64,000 nucleotides of DNA from DATFVB01 sp963714035 (lineage in GTDB: Bacteria; Acidobacteriota; Thermoanaerobaculia; UBA5066; DATFVB01). How positions within the stretch are numbered: the first letter of the stretch is position 1; every line of letters starts with the position of its first letter. The translations under genes and the position numbers were made by a program. Shown here piece after piece: positions 25,836-34,213 of this stretch. Where the stretch lies: positions 2,604,001 through 2,668,000 of the forward strand of contig OY970224.1 of the NCBI GenBank assembly GCA_963714035.1. The letters are read 5' to 3'. Under the pieces are notes generated by a model. That model was not told the DNA's origin. It made no database searches and was given only the letters and a program-made list of their open reading frames with translations.

Positions 25836-26010
25836 GCGCTCTCAACATCTCGGCCATCTCTCGCGAACGATCGAACATCAGTTGAAAGCGCTGTTCGGTC
25901 GTCAGGCTTGCGAAAAAATCGAGCTCGAATTCGAGCTCCCGCTCCTCCGCGGACTCGGTCGGAGAGACCTTCAGGATTCGCGTCGGCTCTCCCGAAGCTT
26001 TTGAATTCAC
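25795..26010 (-). CDS. Small partner of the nucleotidyltransferase
   Basis: 71 residues, Glu-rich in the middle (ESAEERELEFELDFFASL), then TTEQRFQLMFDRSREMAEML and a polar tail. It ends inside the following nucleotidyltransferase gene (41-bp overlap in another frame), which is typical of coupled pairs. I do not recognise the family. By position it is a candidate antitoxin or substrate-like partner; by composition it is a soluble helical protein. Confidence 0.6.
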   Translation of the reverse strand: MNSKASGEPTRILKVSPTESAEERELEFELDFFASLTTEQRFQLMFDRSREMAEMLRAHGHAEAPSIVKRT

Positions 26011-26118
26011 TGGCCTTGATTATACCCACGCGCGATTCGCCACTCGCATCGGGATTCCGGGATTTTCGAGCGATCGCCCGAATAATCGTGTATTGTTTAC
26101 CGCTGGCCGGCGGCGGCT

Positions 26119-26667
26119 CTACTTCTTTTCGGGGGTCGGACCGTTCGTCGGGGCCGCCGCGTGCGCCGCGAGCTCGCCGCTGACGGACGCCGGAAGCTTG
26201 TCGGCGTTCTTCACCAGCACCGTCGCCTGCCAGATCTGGGTCTCGGTGAGGCTGTCCTTGAACTCCGGCATGCCCGACAGGCGAATTCCGCTCTCGACCT
26301 TCCAGTAGGTTTCCCACTCCTCGTCGTCGGTGACGCCCTTCCCCTGGAAGAGCGGCGGCGGGGGCGGAAACATGCCGCGGGCGATCGCGGTCCTGTCCAT
26401 CGTCGGAAGGCCGTGGCACACGGCGCAGTTCACTTCGTAGACCTTCGCGCCGGCGAGGAGGTTGGCTTCGTCCGCCGGCACTTGCGGCTTCGGATGCGGG
26501 AGCTTCGCGAGATACGCGCGGAGCCCCATTCGCGCGAACGTCTTTTCGAACGGCATGGGAGGAGCCGAGGCGGCGACCGGCGCCCGACCGGAGGTGAAAT
26601 ACAGATACGCGCCCGCCGCCAGGAGTACCCCGGTCAGCACGACTCCGAGGATGAAGCCCTTCAGCAT
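26119..26667 (-). CDS. Membrane-anchored c-type cytochrome
   Basis: 182 residues from the ATG at 26667. The N-terminus is one uncleaved-looking helix (GFILGVVLTGVLLAAGAYLY). The cytochrome c domain has LLAGAKVYEVNCAVCHGL (haem motif CAVCH) and, about 70 residues later, RLSGMPEFKDSLTETQIWQA, where the Met is the probable axial ligand. A short disordered Ala/Pro tail follows. It is a single-haem electron carrier facing the periplasm. The next leftward gene upstream is the HEAT/TonB-C protein, about 100 bp away; no oxidase subunits are nearby. Confidence 0.88.
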   Translation of the reverse strand: MLKGFILGVVLTGVLLAAGAYLYFTSGRAPVAASAPPMPFEKTFARMGLRAYLAKLPHPKPQVPADEANLLAGAKVYEVNCAVCHGLPTMDRTAIARGMFPPPPPLFQGKGVTDDEEWETYWKVESGIRLSGMPEFKDSLTETQIWQATVLVKNADKLPASVSGELAAHAAAPTNGPTPEKK

Positions 26668-26765
26668 CTCAACATCTGAGCATCGGGGAGATCTTATCTC
26701 GCGCGCGGAAGCGGCTTCGCGGCGGGATGCCGGGTCGGGAGATGAATCCGGGCGCGTTCTTCGAG

Positions 26766-28412
26766 CTACTGGTACAGCTTGTAGGTGAACGTGACGGTCA
26801 GGGGCGTCGAGATCGCTTCGCGGTTGAGCCGCGCAGGCTCGTATCGCCATTGCAGGAACGCCAGCATCGACGCGATGTCGATCGAGAGCACGCCCGACGA
26901 CTGCACCGTGTGGATTTCCTGGACGCATCCGGCCGGCGTGATGGTGCCGACGAGGATCGCGACACCCGTCACGCGGTCGCGCCCCGAGAGATTCGGATAG
27001 ATCGGATCGGTCTTCGAGACGAGCTTCGGCGGCACGAGGAGGCTCGAGAGCTGCGCGATGTTGCGGACGACGTCGGGGTCGCGAACGCCTTCGTCGGCGC
27101 ACGAGAGGACGCTCGGCAGAATGATCGTCTGCAGGTGGATCGGCGTCTCGGGGGAGGTCGGCTGATCCGCCGGCGCCAGCGAAAGGAGGAGCGCCGCCTT
27201 CAGGATTTCGTCGCAGGCGGTCTGCTGCGGGCCCGACAGAATGCTCACGCGCTGCGGACGTCCATCCGGCCGGAACGCGACTTCGGCCGTGCCGTACGGG
27301 GCGATGACCGCGCCTCCTCCGCACACGGTCGATCGAAGGAAGTCGGCGCCGAGGCCGTGCGGCAGATCGGAAAGCGACCAGTGCGTCGAGTCGACGTCGA
27401 GATCGGCGGCGGTCGCCTCTTCCGGGCCGCGCCGGCCCATCGCATCGCGCTCCGCCGGGGTGAGCATCGCGGCGAGCGGCCCGTGCTCGAAGCGGGCGCC
27501 GAGACGGCCGTGGCCGCGCGCGGCGAGCACGACGACGAATGCCGGGTCTTCGACGGGCTTTCGGCTCGCCTCCCGATACAGGAGCTCGGACCCGAATCGC
27601 AGGGCGACGTCGGACGATGGGTGCACATCCGCCGACTCTCCGGACTTGAGGGAATCGGCCGCCGCCGCGAGCTCCGCCTCCGGGGGCTTCGCTTCGGCGA
27701 ATCTTTCCGCGAGATACCAGGCGGCCTCTCCGCGAATCGTCGCGTCGGGGGAGGCGAGCCCGGATCGCAGGATCGGCGACGCCGCGAGCGAAGAATCGCG
27801 GGCCGAAAGCGCCAGGATCAGTTTCCAGGTCTGCGCATCGCCGCGCCCGAGCGCCATCGCGGCCGCGCCGGTCAGCGTCTGCTGCCCTCCGCGCGAGGCG
27901 ATCCGGAAGAACGCGCGGTGATCGTCCTCGGTGAGGAGGAGGTTCCGGAGGCGCGAAAAGTACAGCGGAAGGGCGCCGAGACCGCGGGCGCGGGCGAAGG
28001 CCCGAAGGACGTCGCCGTCGATCGCGCCGTCGAAGCGGGCGGCGGCGGAGAGGACGGCGTCGTCGCTCCCGCCCCCGAGGATCAGGATCCCGCGGATCTC
28101 CTCGCGCGCCGCCGCGGCGTCCTTTTCCTTCTCGAGCGCGGCGGCGAGATCGCTCGCGAGCGAAGCGACGCCGGTCGCGTTGATCGCCCGCGCCGCCGCG
28201 CCGCGCACGTCGGGATTCGCGTCGGAGAGCGCCTCTTTCCAGCGCGCGGCGACCCGGGGATCCTTCGAGAACGGCGCGAGTGTGGCGACCGAGGCCGGAG
28301 AGACCGGCTTGCGCAGGAGCGTCGAGAGCTCGTCGGCCGCGGCCGGACGGGGGAGCAGAACGATGCACGCCGCGGCGAGACCGAATGCGATGGACAGGGT
28401 CAGCCGTTTCAT
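26766..28412 (-). CDS. Exported HEAT-repeat protein with TonB-like C-terminal domain
   Basis: 548 residues with a signal peptide (LSIAFGLAAACIVLLPRPAAA). The first half is alpha-helical with HEAT-like units (KDPRVAARWKEALSDANPDV, LRSGLASPDATIRGEAAWYL). The last 90 residues resemble a TonB C-terminal domain: PPKLVSKTDPIYPNLSGRDR, then GVAILVGTITPAGCVQEIHT, SSGVLSIDIASMLAFLQWRY and PLTVTFTYKLY. TonB-C domains normally contact outer-membrane receptors; here the rest of TonB (membrane anchor plus Pro spacer) is missing. Function unknown; envelope location is inferred from the signal. Confidence 0.75.
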   Translation of the reverse strand: MKRLTLSIAFGLAAACIVLLPRPAAADELSTLLRKPVSPASVATLAPFSKDPRVAARWKEALSDANPDVRGAAARAINATGVASLASDLAAALEKEKDAAAAREEIRGILILGGGSDDAVLSAAARFDGAIDGDVLRAFARARGLGALPLYFSRLRNLLLTEDDHRAFFRIASRGGQQTLTGAAAMALGRGDAQTWKLILALSARDSSLAASPILRSGLASPDATIRGEAAWYLAERFAEAKPPEAELAAAADSLKSGESADVHPSSDVALRFGSELLYREASRKPVEDPAFVVVLAARGHGRLGARFEHGPLAAMLTPAERDAMGRRGPEEATAADLDVDSTHWSLSDLPHGLGADFLRSTVCGGGAVIAPYGTAEVAFRPDGRPQRVSILSGPQQTACDEILKAALLLSLAPADQPTSPETPIHLQTIILPSVLSCADEGVRDPDVVRNIAQLSSLLVPPKLVSKTDPIYPNLSGRDRVTGVAILVGTITPAGCVQEIHTVQSSGVLSIDIASMLAFLQWRYEPARLNREAISTPLTVTFTYKLYQ

Positions 28413-28439
28413 TGTGTTCGTAAGGCTAGCACGCGACCG

Positions 28440-28650
28440 TCGGCCTCACGGCGCGGTTCCAGCGGAGCGTGCGGCGCGGCGGGGCCGACGTTTCCGATCC
28501 CGGGCTCCGGCGGGGCGCCGGAGCGGTCGAGCCGAGAAGGCGAGCCGCGGAGGTCACGGCGCGATTAGTCTCCGCGAAGTAATCGAGCGGAGGAGGATCG
28601 CGCCGTGGGAGGCCGCGCGGTTCCAGCGGAGCGTGCCGTGCGGCCGACGG
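28440..28650. repeat. Copy 1 of dispersed repeat family B
   Basis: Contains GGGGCGCCGGAGCGGTCGAG at about 28513, GCGAGCCGCGGAGGTCAC, ATTAGTCTCCGCGAAGTAA and GGCCGCGCGGTTCCAGCG, ending CGGCCGACGG. The same blocks in the same order recur at 29997-30235, on the other side of the racemase gene. No gene present. Confidence 0.65.
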
Positions 28651-28651
28651 T

Positions 28652-29707
28652 TTACCCCCACAAATCGCCGAGCGTGAAGCCCTCCGGGAACGGATCCCCG
28701 TCGCTCACGACGTACTGCGCGAAGCCCGTGATCCACGCGCGGCCGGAAAGCGTGGGGACGACGGCGGGATACGGACCGACCTTCGCCTCCCCGACGAGCC
28801 GGCCGGTGAACGTCGTGCCGAGAATCCCCTCGTGGACGAAATCGTGGCCGAGCGGAAGCTGTCCCTTCGCGTGCAGGACCGCCATCTTCGCGCACGTCCC
28901 GGTCCCGCACGGGGAGCGATCGAGCGCGCCGGTCCAGGACGACGGGCGATTCCAGTCGAGGATGCCCGTCGAGACGATGACGGCGTTCTTCCGGTGGGCC
29001 TCCGGATGCGCGGGAGGAGCGGAGAGCTGGCCGATTGTGATGCCGTGGATGCCGGGGTTCTCGGGGTGCACGACCGGAAGCTGCTCCCGCGCCGCGGCCT
29101 TGATCATCTCGCCGATGCGCACGATGTCGCGGCCCTCGTCGGGGGTCAGCGAGAGGCCGAACGGCGCGGCGTCGGCGATCACGTAGAACATGCCGCCGTA
29201 GGCGACGTCGACGATCACGGTCCCGAGACTCGGCACTTCGATCGCTTGGTCGAGGTGCACCGCGAACGCCGGCACGTTCCGGAAGGTCACGCGCACGACC
29301 TGCCCGCCCGACACTTCCGCCTCGACGTCCACGAGCCCCGCGGGCGTTTCGAGGGTCAGCGCGTTCGCGCCCTCCTTCGCGGGGACCATGCCGGTCTCGA
29401 TCAGCACGGTGACGACGCAGATCGTGTTCGTCCCCGACATCGGCGGGTATTCGGTCTGTTCCATGATGACGAAACCGGCGGCGGCGCGCGGATCCGTCGG
29501 CGGCAGGATGAGGTTGCAGTTGGAAGCGGGATAGCCGCGCGGCTCGCGGAGCATCCGTTTTCGAATGTCGTCCCGATGGGTCTCGAGGTGCTTCATTTTC
29601 TCGAACATCGTGCGCCCCGGGACGTCGAGCACGCCGCCGACGATCACGCGCCCCGGCTCGCCGCAGGCGTGCGCGTCGACCGCCGAGATCATGTTCGTGA
29701 ATCTCAT
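28652..29707 (-). CDS. Proline racemase-family enzyme (hydroxyproline epimerase/dehydratase type)
   Basis: 351 residues from the ATG at 29707. The family pattern is complete: ISAVDAHACGEPGRVIVGGV at the N-terminus, EYPPMSGTNTIC near residue 90, and DRSPCGTGTCAKMA near residue 260. Proline racemases use two cysteines; here the first is replaced by serine (MSG instead of MCG), while the second Cys is kept. Ser/Cys members of this superfamily have been linked to 4-hydroxyproline 2-epimerase and trans-3-hydroxyproline dehydratase activity, so a role in hydroxyproline catabolism is more likely than proline racemisation. No other hydroxyproline genes are adjacent. The gene sits between two copies of a dispersed repeat. 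Confidence 0.85.
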   Translation of the reverse strand: MRFTNMISAVDAHACGEPGRVIVGGVLDVPGRTMFEKMKHLETHRDDIRKRMLREPRGYPASNCNLILPPTDPRAAAGFVIMEQTEYPPMSGTNTICVVTVLIETGMVPAKEGANALTLETPAGLVDVEAEVSGGQVVRVTFRNVPAFAVHLDQAIEVPSLGTVIVDVAYGGMFYVIADAAPFGLSLTPDEGRDIVRIGEMIKAAAREQLPVVHPENPGIHGITIGQLSAPPAHPEAHRKNAVIVSTGILDWNRPSSWTGALDRSPCGTGTCAKMAVLHAKGQLPLGHDFVHEGILGTTFTGRLVGEAKVGPYPAVVPTLSGRAWITGFAQYVVSDGDPFPEGFTLGDLWG

Positions 29708-29799
29708 CGCTCTCCGAAGGAAACTCGCCGGCGAAGATATCTCAGGCCGTCGGCCGCGCGGCAGGGCTCGGGGCGTGGACCGTGATCGTGGCGAGCGTT

Positions 29800-30235
29800 T
29801 TCCCCTGTGATTGCGAGCGCAGCGAAGCAATCTCCAGGTTTCTCAGGTTTCCGGATTTTGGAGATCGCCGCGGCCTGCGGTCTCGCGATGACGGATGCCC
29901 GGGGCTTTGGCGATTGCCGCGTCGCTCCCCGCCTTCGCCAGGGCTTCGACGCGGCAAGCCGCCGGCTCGCGGGGTTTCTCCTCCCGGCCTCTGGTGGGGC
30001 GCCGGAGCGGTCGAGCCACGCGAGGCTGCGAGCGAAGCGAGCCGCCGCGCTACTTCTCCCCGCGGGAGAAGGTGGCGACTGCAAGCCGCCGGATGAGGGA
30101 ACAAGGCGAGCCGCGGAGGTCACCGCGCGATTAGTCTCCGCGAAGTAACCGAGCGGAGGAGGATTGCGCGGTGGGAGGCCGCGCGGTTCCAGCGAAGCGT
30201 GGCGCGCGGCCGACGGTACCGCGCGCGGCCGACGG
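29800..30235. repeat. Copy 2 of repeat family B plus other repeats
   Basis: From 29812 the gap has TGATTGCGAGCGCAGCGAAG and later TCTCGCGATGACGGATG. Then from about 29997 GGGGCGCCGGAGCGGTCGAG, GCGAGCCGCGGAGGTCAC, ATTAGTCTCCGCGAAGTAA and GGCCGCGCGGTTCCAGCG repeat copy 1, with an extra 85-bp insert. The segment 30177-30210 can fold: GGCCGCGCG pairs with CGCGCGGCC. No gene is supported between 29708 and 30238. Confidence 0.6.
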
Positions 30236-30238
30236 TCT

Positions 30239-31330
30239 TTACACCCAGCGGAATCGTTTGACCGCGACCGCGAAAGCCGCCACGGTCCACGCGCCGAGGA
30301 TCGCGAGGCCCACGCCGTGGCCGGCGAGGTTCGCGCCGTCGTTGAACACGGCGCGCAGGGCGCGAAGGAAAGGCGCGAGCGGGAGCGCGTACACGGCCGC
30401 CCGCATCCAGGCCGGCGCCCCGTCGATCCGGAAATAGACGCCCGAGAGGATCATGAGCGGGAAGAAGACGAGGTTCGAGATCGCTCCGTAGGTCTCGATC
30501 GTCGAGGCGAAACTCGAGAGCGCGAAGCCCATCGCGAGGAACGCCGCCGTTCCGAAGACGAGGAGCGCCGCGAAGAGCGCGTAGGAGCCGCGGTTGGCGA
30601 CATGGAAGCCGAGCTGCGCCGCGACGAGAAGGATGATCGTCTGCACGAAGACGACCGTGACGCGCTGGAGGATCTGCCCCGCCAGGAACACCCATTTCGG
30701 TAGCGGCGTGACGGCGAGGCGGCGGTATTTGCCTTTCTCGCGATACGACACCGTCACCATTCCGACGGTGAAGAGTCCCATCGTCAGGAGGTTCAGCCCG
30801 ATCAGTCCCGGCAGGAGGAACGCCGCATAGTTGATCGACCGGGCGTGGCCGGGGCTCTCGATCACGACCGGAATGCGCTGCGGCTCGGGCGAGCCGTTCA
30901 GCCTCGCCTGCGCGACGAGAAACGCCTGGCTCGCCGCCTGCGCGGCGATGTTGCCCTGCGTGAGGAGATAGCTGTTCAGGCGGATCCGGTAGCCACCGTC
31001 GGCGTTTTCGAGTTGGGCGGTCGTCTCGCCTTTCGTCCATCGCTTCTCGGCCTCGGCCGCGGAGAGGGTTTCGATCTTCATGTGCGTGTCGGCGAGCGCC
31101 TGGACGAACGCCCGGTCGAGCGGCGTCTCCTGCGGGGGCGGGACGCGGACGAGGGACATGGCCGGGCCGCCCGATCGGAAGATCAGGCCGAACGCGAAGA
31201 GCATCAGGAGCGGAAACGCGAAGGTCCAGAACATCGCGCCGCGGTCGCGCGCGTAGAGCCGCCACTCGATCCGGAACTGCTGTCCCAGAAGCCGAAGCGG
31301 GCTCGGGAGCGAGGCGCGGGGATCAGTCAC
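30239..31330 (-). CDS. ABC-2 type transporter permease
   Basis: 363 residues. An N-terminal helix (AMFWTFAFPLLMLFAFGLIF) is followed by a periplasmic-looking loop of about 140 residues and then five helices (FLLPGLIGLNLLTMGLFTVG, VFVQTIILLVAAQLGFHVA, ALFAALLVFGTAAFLAMGF, LVFFPLMILSGVYFRIDGA, GVGLAILGAWTVAAFAVAV). The YFRID/PAWM segment before the last helix is typical of the ABC2_membrane family. It overlaps the ATPase gene by 8 bp and forms its membrane partner. The substrate is unknown; drug or lipid export is common for such pairs. Confidence 0.87.
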   Translation of the reverse strand: MTDPRASLPSPLRLLGQQFRIEWRLYARDRGAMFWTFAFPLLMLFAFGLIFRSGGPAMSLVRVPPPQETPLDRAFVQALADTHMKIETLSAAEAEKRWTKGETTAQLENADGGYRIRLNSYLLTQGNIAAQAASQAFLVAQARLNGSPEPQRIPVVIESPGHARSINYAAFLLPGLIGLNLLTMGLFTVGMVTVSYREKGKYRRLAVTPLPKWVFLAGQILQRVTVVFVQTIILLVAAQLGFHVANRGSYALFAALLVFGTAAFLAMGFALSSFASTIETYGAISNLVFFPLMILSGVYFRIDGAPAWMRAAVYALPLAPFLRALRAVFNDGANLAGHGVGLAILGAWTVAAFAVAVKRFRWV

Positions 31331-32240
31331 GCAGGCTCCTCCCCGTCAGGTGAAGGAAGACGTCCTCGAGAGTCGCGCGGCGCACGTGGAGCTGGTCGTA
31401 ATCGAGCTTCTCCTCCTCGACGGCGGTGAGGAGCCGGGGGAGCATCCGCTTCGGGTCGGGCGTGGGGATCTCCCAGATCGATCCGCGGACCTCGACCGGC
31501 GAGCCGAGACGCGCGGCGAACGCGGAGGGATCGGGCGCGGAGGTCAGGAACGTGAGCTCGACGACGCTCGGGAGATGGAGGCTCGCGATCAGCTCCGCCG
31601 GCGTGCCGGATCGGAGGATACGGCCGTGGTCGAGGATCGCGAGGCGATCGCAGAGCGTCTCGGCTTCGTCCATGTAGTGGGTCGTGAGGATCACCGTGCG
31701 ACCTTCGGATTTCATCGCGCGCACGACCTCCCAGAGCGAGCGGCGCCCCTGCGGGTCGAGCCCCGCGGTCGGCTCGTCGAGGAAGACGACGTCCGGGTCG
31801 TTGACGAGCGCGAGCGCGATCGCGAGGCGCTGCGCCTGCCCGCCCGAGAGCGTGACGTGGTAGGCGTCGGCCTTGTCCTGGAGCTGCACGAGCTCGAGGA
31901 GCTCGGCCGTCGGACGGCGCTTCGGGTAGTAGCTGCCGAAGAGGTCGAGCGCTTCCCGCGGGGTGATCTTGTTGTAGAGGCTCGTGGCCTGGAGCTGCAC
32001 GCCGATGCGCGAGCGGATCTCGGGTCCGTCGTCGCGCCAGTTGAGCCCGCCGATCCGGATGTCGCCTCCGTCGGGCGGCGTCAGGCCTTCGATCATCTCG
32101 AGCGTCGTCGTCTTGCCGGCGCCGTTCGGGCCGAGAAGCCCGAAGACCTCGCCCGCCGGAACGTCGAGATCGACGCCCGCGACGGCGAGCACCTTCGGGA
32201 ACTGCTTCCGCAGGCCGGAGACGGAGAGCTGGGCGGGCAT
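31323..32240 (-). CDS. ABC transporter ATP-binding protein
   Basis: 305 residues from the ATG at 32240, where the protein begins like its relatives (PAQLSVSGLRKQFPKVLAVA); a longer in-frame start at 32309 is possible. Seen: Walker A GLLGPNGAGKTTTLEMI, the Q-loop in GVQLQATSLYNK, signature LSGGQAQRLAIALAL, Walker B DVVFLDEPTAGLDPQGR and the H-loop in VILTTHYMDEAETL. The DrrA/CcmA-type C-terminal extension of about 80 residues follows. It powers the permease encoded immediately downstream. Divergent from the SnoaL-like gene at 32330. Confidence 0.93.
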   Translation of the reverse strand: MPAQLSVSGLRKQFPKVLAVAGVDLDVPAGEVFGLLGPNGAGKTTTLEMIEGLTPPDGGDIRIGGLNWRDDGPEIRSRIGVQLQATSLYNKITPREALDLFGSYYPKRRPTAELLELVQLQDKADAYHVTLSGGQAQRLAIALALVNDPDVVFLDEPTAGLDPQGRRSLWEVVRAMKSEGRTVILTTHYMDEAETLCDRLAILDHGRILRSGTPAELIASLHLPSVVELTFLTSAPDPSAFAARLGSPVEVRGSIWEIPTPDPKRMLPRLLTAVEEEKLDYDQLHVRRATLEDVFLHLTGRSLRD

Positions 32241-32329
32241 CGGCGGAGGAAGATACCACCGCCGCGCGAAGACTCCCGGAAGGTTATCGCGGTGCTTCTC
32301 CGATATCATCCCCGCCCAAGGAGTAACTG

Positions 32330-32815
32330 ATGAAGAAACTGGTTTTCAGCATCGCGCTGGCGGTGGCAGCCGCCGGCATTTCCGCGTCCGCCCGGGCGGC
32401 AGAGCCGGGCGACTCCATCCGTCAGCTCAACCAGAGTTTCGTGAAGGCGTGGAATGCGCACGACCCGAAGATGATGGCGGCCGTATGGGCCGAAGACGGC
32501 AGCCTCATCAACCCGTTCGGGGAGAAATGCAGCAACCGGGCCGAGGCCGAGAAGCTCTTCGAGAAGGAGCAGTCCGGCGTGATGAAGGCGAGCACGTTCA
32601 AGATCGACTCGTTCGCGCTGCGCAGGCTCGACGACAACGTCGTGATGGGGGACTGGGAGGCCACGCTCACCGGAATGGTCGACCCGGGCGGAAAACCGCT
32701 TCCGCCGTGGTCGAATCACGTCACGGCCCTGTACCAGAAACGGGGCGGTAAATGGACCGTGGTCGCCGCGCGCGCGTTCCAGGTTCTGCCGCCGCCCGGG
32801 GCTCCGGCGAAGTAG
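32330..32815 (+). CDS. Secreted SnoaL-like/DUF4440 protein
   Basis: 161 residues; AAGGAGTAACTG precedes the ATG. A signal peptide (FSIALAVAAAGISASARA) leads to a single NTF2-like cone domain: IRQLNQSFVKAWNAHDPKMM, AVWAEDGSLINPFGEKCS, NVVMGDWEATLTGMV and WSNHVTALYQKRGGKWTVVA. This is the SgcJ/EcaC-type DUF4440 pattern; such proteins bind small molecules and some are isomerases, but no catalytic residues can be assigned. A strong intrinsic terminator follows. Confidence 0.82.
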   Translation: MKKLVFSIALAVAAAGISASARAAEPGDSIRQLNQSFVKAWNAHDPKMMAAVWAEDGSLINPFGEKCSNRAEAEKLFEKEQSGVMKASTFKIDSFALRRLDDNVVMGDWEATLTGMVDPGGKPLPPWSNHVTALYQKRGGKWTVVAARAFQVLPPPGAPAK

Positions 32816-32838
32816 CCGCGGCTCGAGTCTCGATCATC

Positions 32839-32870
32839 GCGTGCCGGGGAAACCCGGCACGCTTCGTTTT
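32839..32870 (+). terminator. Intrinsic terminator after SnoaL-like gene
   Basis: Perfect 10-bp stem GCGTGCCGGG/CCCGGCACGC with a GAAA tetraloop, followed by TTCGTTTT. It lies 23 bp after the stop codon at 32815, so this gene is a single transcription unit. Confidence 0.88.
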
Positions 32871-32929
32871 CAGGGATGTCGCGTCGCCACCGGAATTCGG
32901 GGTGATAGGGTGTCGGGCAGGGAGTCCCG

Positions 32930-33619
32930 ATGAAATCCATTGCCGCCCGATGCATGGGGTCAGTGTCGCTGATTCTCCTCGCTTCGCCGCTCGCCGCGGC
33001 GTCATCGAGGCCGGACATCGTCGTGCCGGCGTCGACGACGTCTCCGCCGATCTCCGCCTTCGTGAGCGCGCAGGATGCGTCGACCTGCACGGGCGCGGGA
33101 TTCCTTCTCTGGGAAGATTCCCCCCGGACCCGCCTGATGTATGTCGACTACTACGGCTATCAGAATTCGTTGCTCGACCTTGGAATCGGAACGACGACGG
33201 ACGGGGTCGTCACCGAGTCGCGCCAGGAAGACGGACGGATCCGTGTCCATGTCGTCTTGCATACGTCGAACGCTCTCATCTGGGTGACCGACGACCCTGT
33301 CGTTCTCCCGGGGATACCGAAGTTCGGTCACACGCCCATGGAAGTTCAAGCGGGTGCGGCCCCGGCGCTGGGCGATTCGACTCTCACCGCGGATTTCCTG
33401 ATGCCGCAAGGGCCGCTGCCCGATTTTTGTCAGCTCGTATTCAAGCCGACGGACGGACAGCAGTTGCTTTCTTTTCGCTTCACGGCCGGCGCGGAGGGGG
33501 CCCTCCGCGCCGGTTCCGGTCTCGCCGAAGGAACGCCCGGCGCGACACAGTGCCTTCAGGAACAGGAGGGCGACGTCCTCCTGACCGAGCGCATCGGGCT
33601 TTTCGTGCCCGTTCCGTAG
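32930..33619 (+). CDS. Secreted hypothetical protein
   Basis: 229 residues; GGGAGTCCCG precedes the ATG. Signal peptide (MGSVSLILLASPLAAASS). Mature part has strands rich in Thr/Val (RLMYVDYYGYQNSLLDLGI, VHVVLHTSNALIWVTDDPVV, ADFLMPQGPLPDFCQLVFK). A few Cys could form disulphides. No family recognised. The flanks are a terminator upstream and a convergent VOC gene downstream, so it stands alone. Confidence 0.62.
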   Translation: MKSIAARCMGSVSLILLASPLAAASSRPDIVVPASTTSPPISAFVSAQDASTCTGAGFLLWEDSPRTRLMYVDYYGYQNSLLDLGIGTTTDGVVTESRQEDGRIRVHVVLHTSNALIWVTDDPVVLPGIPKFGHTPMEVQAGAAPALGDSTLTADFLMPQGPLPDFCQLVFKPTDGQQLLSFRFTAGAEGALRAGSGLAEGTPGATQCLQEQEGDVLLTERIGLFVPVP

Positions 33620-33655
33620 CGGCGCCGAGGAGTCGCGCGAGTCGGCCGAAAGGCT

Positions 33656-34078
33656 CTACCGTTCCTGAAGGACCGACAGGAAGTTTCCGGCGGGGTCCTT
33701 GAACCAGGCGATCTTCGGTCCGCCGTTTCCGCTGGCGATGCCCCTGGCGTTCGTTTTCAGATCGCCCTCTTTGTAGATCTCGAAGCGCACGCCCCGGCCC
33801 GACAGGTCCTCGACCGTCTTCTCGACGTCGTGGACCGGAAAGTTCAGGATCGTGAACGTCGCCGGCGCGTGGTCCCGTTTGCCGTAGACGAAGATCTTCG
33901 ACCCGCCGGCGATGCGGATCTCCAATCCCATCGGGCCTTCTTCGACATCCAGCCCGAGGGTGCCGCCGTAGAAACGCTTCGCTTTCTTCAGATCGTCGAC
34001 GGAGAAGCTCGAAAACGCGCGGGTGTTTCTGAAGATCGCTCCTTCGGTCTCGATTTCCGGTTCAAGTGTCGTTTTCAT
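33656..34078 (-). CDS. VOC/glyoxalase-like protein
   Basis: 140 residues forming one VOC domain: FRNTRAFSSFSVDDLKKAKR, TLGLDVEEGPMGLEIRIA, ILNFPVHDVEKTVEDLSGRG and the ending WFKDPAGNFLSVLQER. GGTGAACC precedes the ATG. It resembles extradiol-dioxygenase-fold resistance or lyase proteins with no specific substrate indicated, and is unrelated in detail to the 20030 VOC gene (no Lys-rich tail). Divergent from the DoxX gene. Confidence 0.85.
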   Translation of the reverse strand: MKTTLEPEIETEGAIFRNTRAFSSFSVDDLKKAKRFYGGTLGLDVEEGPMGLEIRIAGGSKIFVYGKRDHAPATFTILNFPVHDVEKTVEDLSGRGVRFEIYKEGDLKTNARGIASGNGGPKIAWFKDPAGNFLSVLQER

Positions 34079-34213
34079 GGTTCACCTCCGGCGCGCGAAG
34101 GCGTGCAATACGCGTTCCGGCGGACCGCGGAAAAGCTCCGGTCAGAGGCGAAATCAGGCTTTTCTTCCATGAATCTTGCACGGCTTCGTCGGGGTAATCG
34201 AAAGGAGGGCCCG

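Noticed and set aside
26119..28368. Leftward frame of 749 codons joined to the cytochrome
   Set aside because: Only the last 182 codons (from 26667) are the cytochrome; the upstream part is an Arg-rich shadow of the HEAT/TonB-C gene.
29708..30238. Possible tRNA or small RNA gene in the racemase upstream gap
   Set aside because: Hairpins are present but no cloverleaf or TTCGA-type arm; the sequence matches a dispersed repeat.
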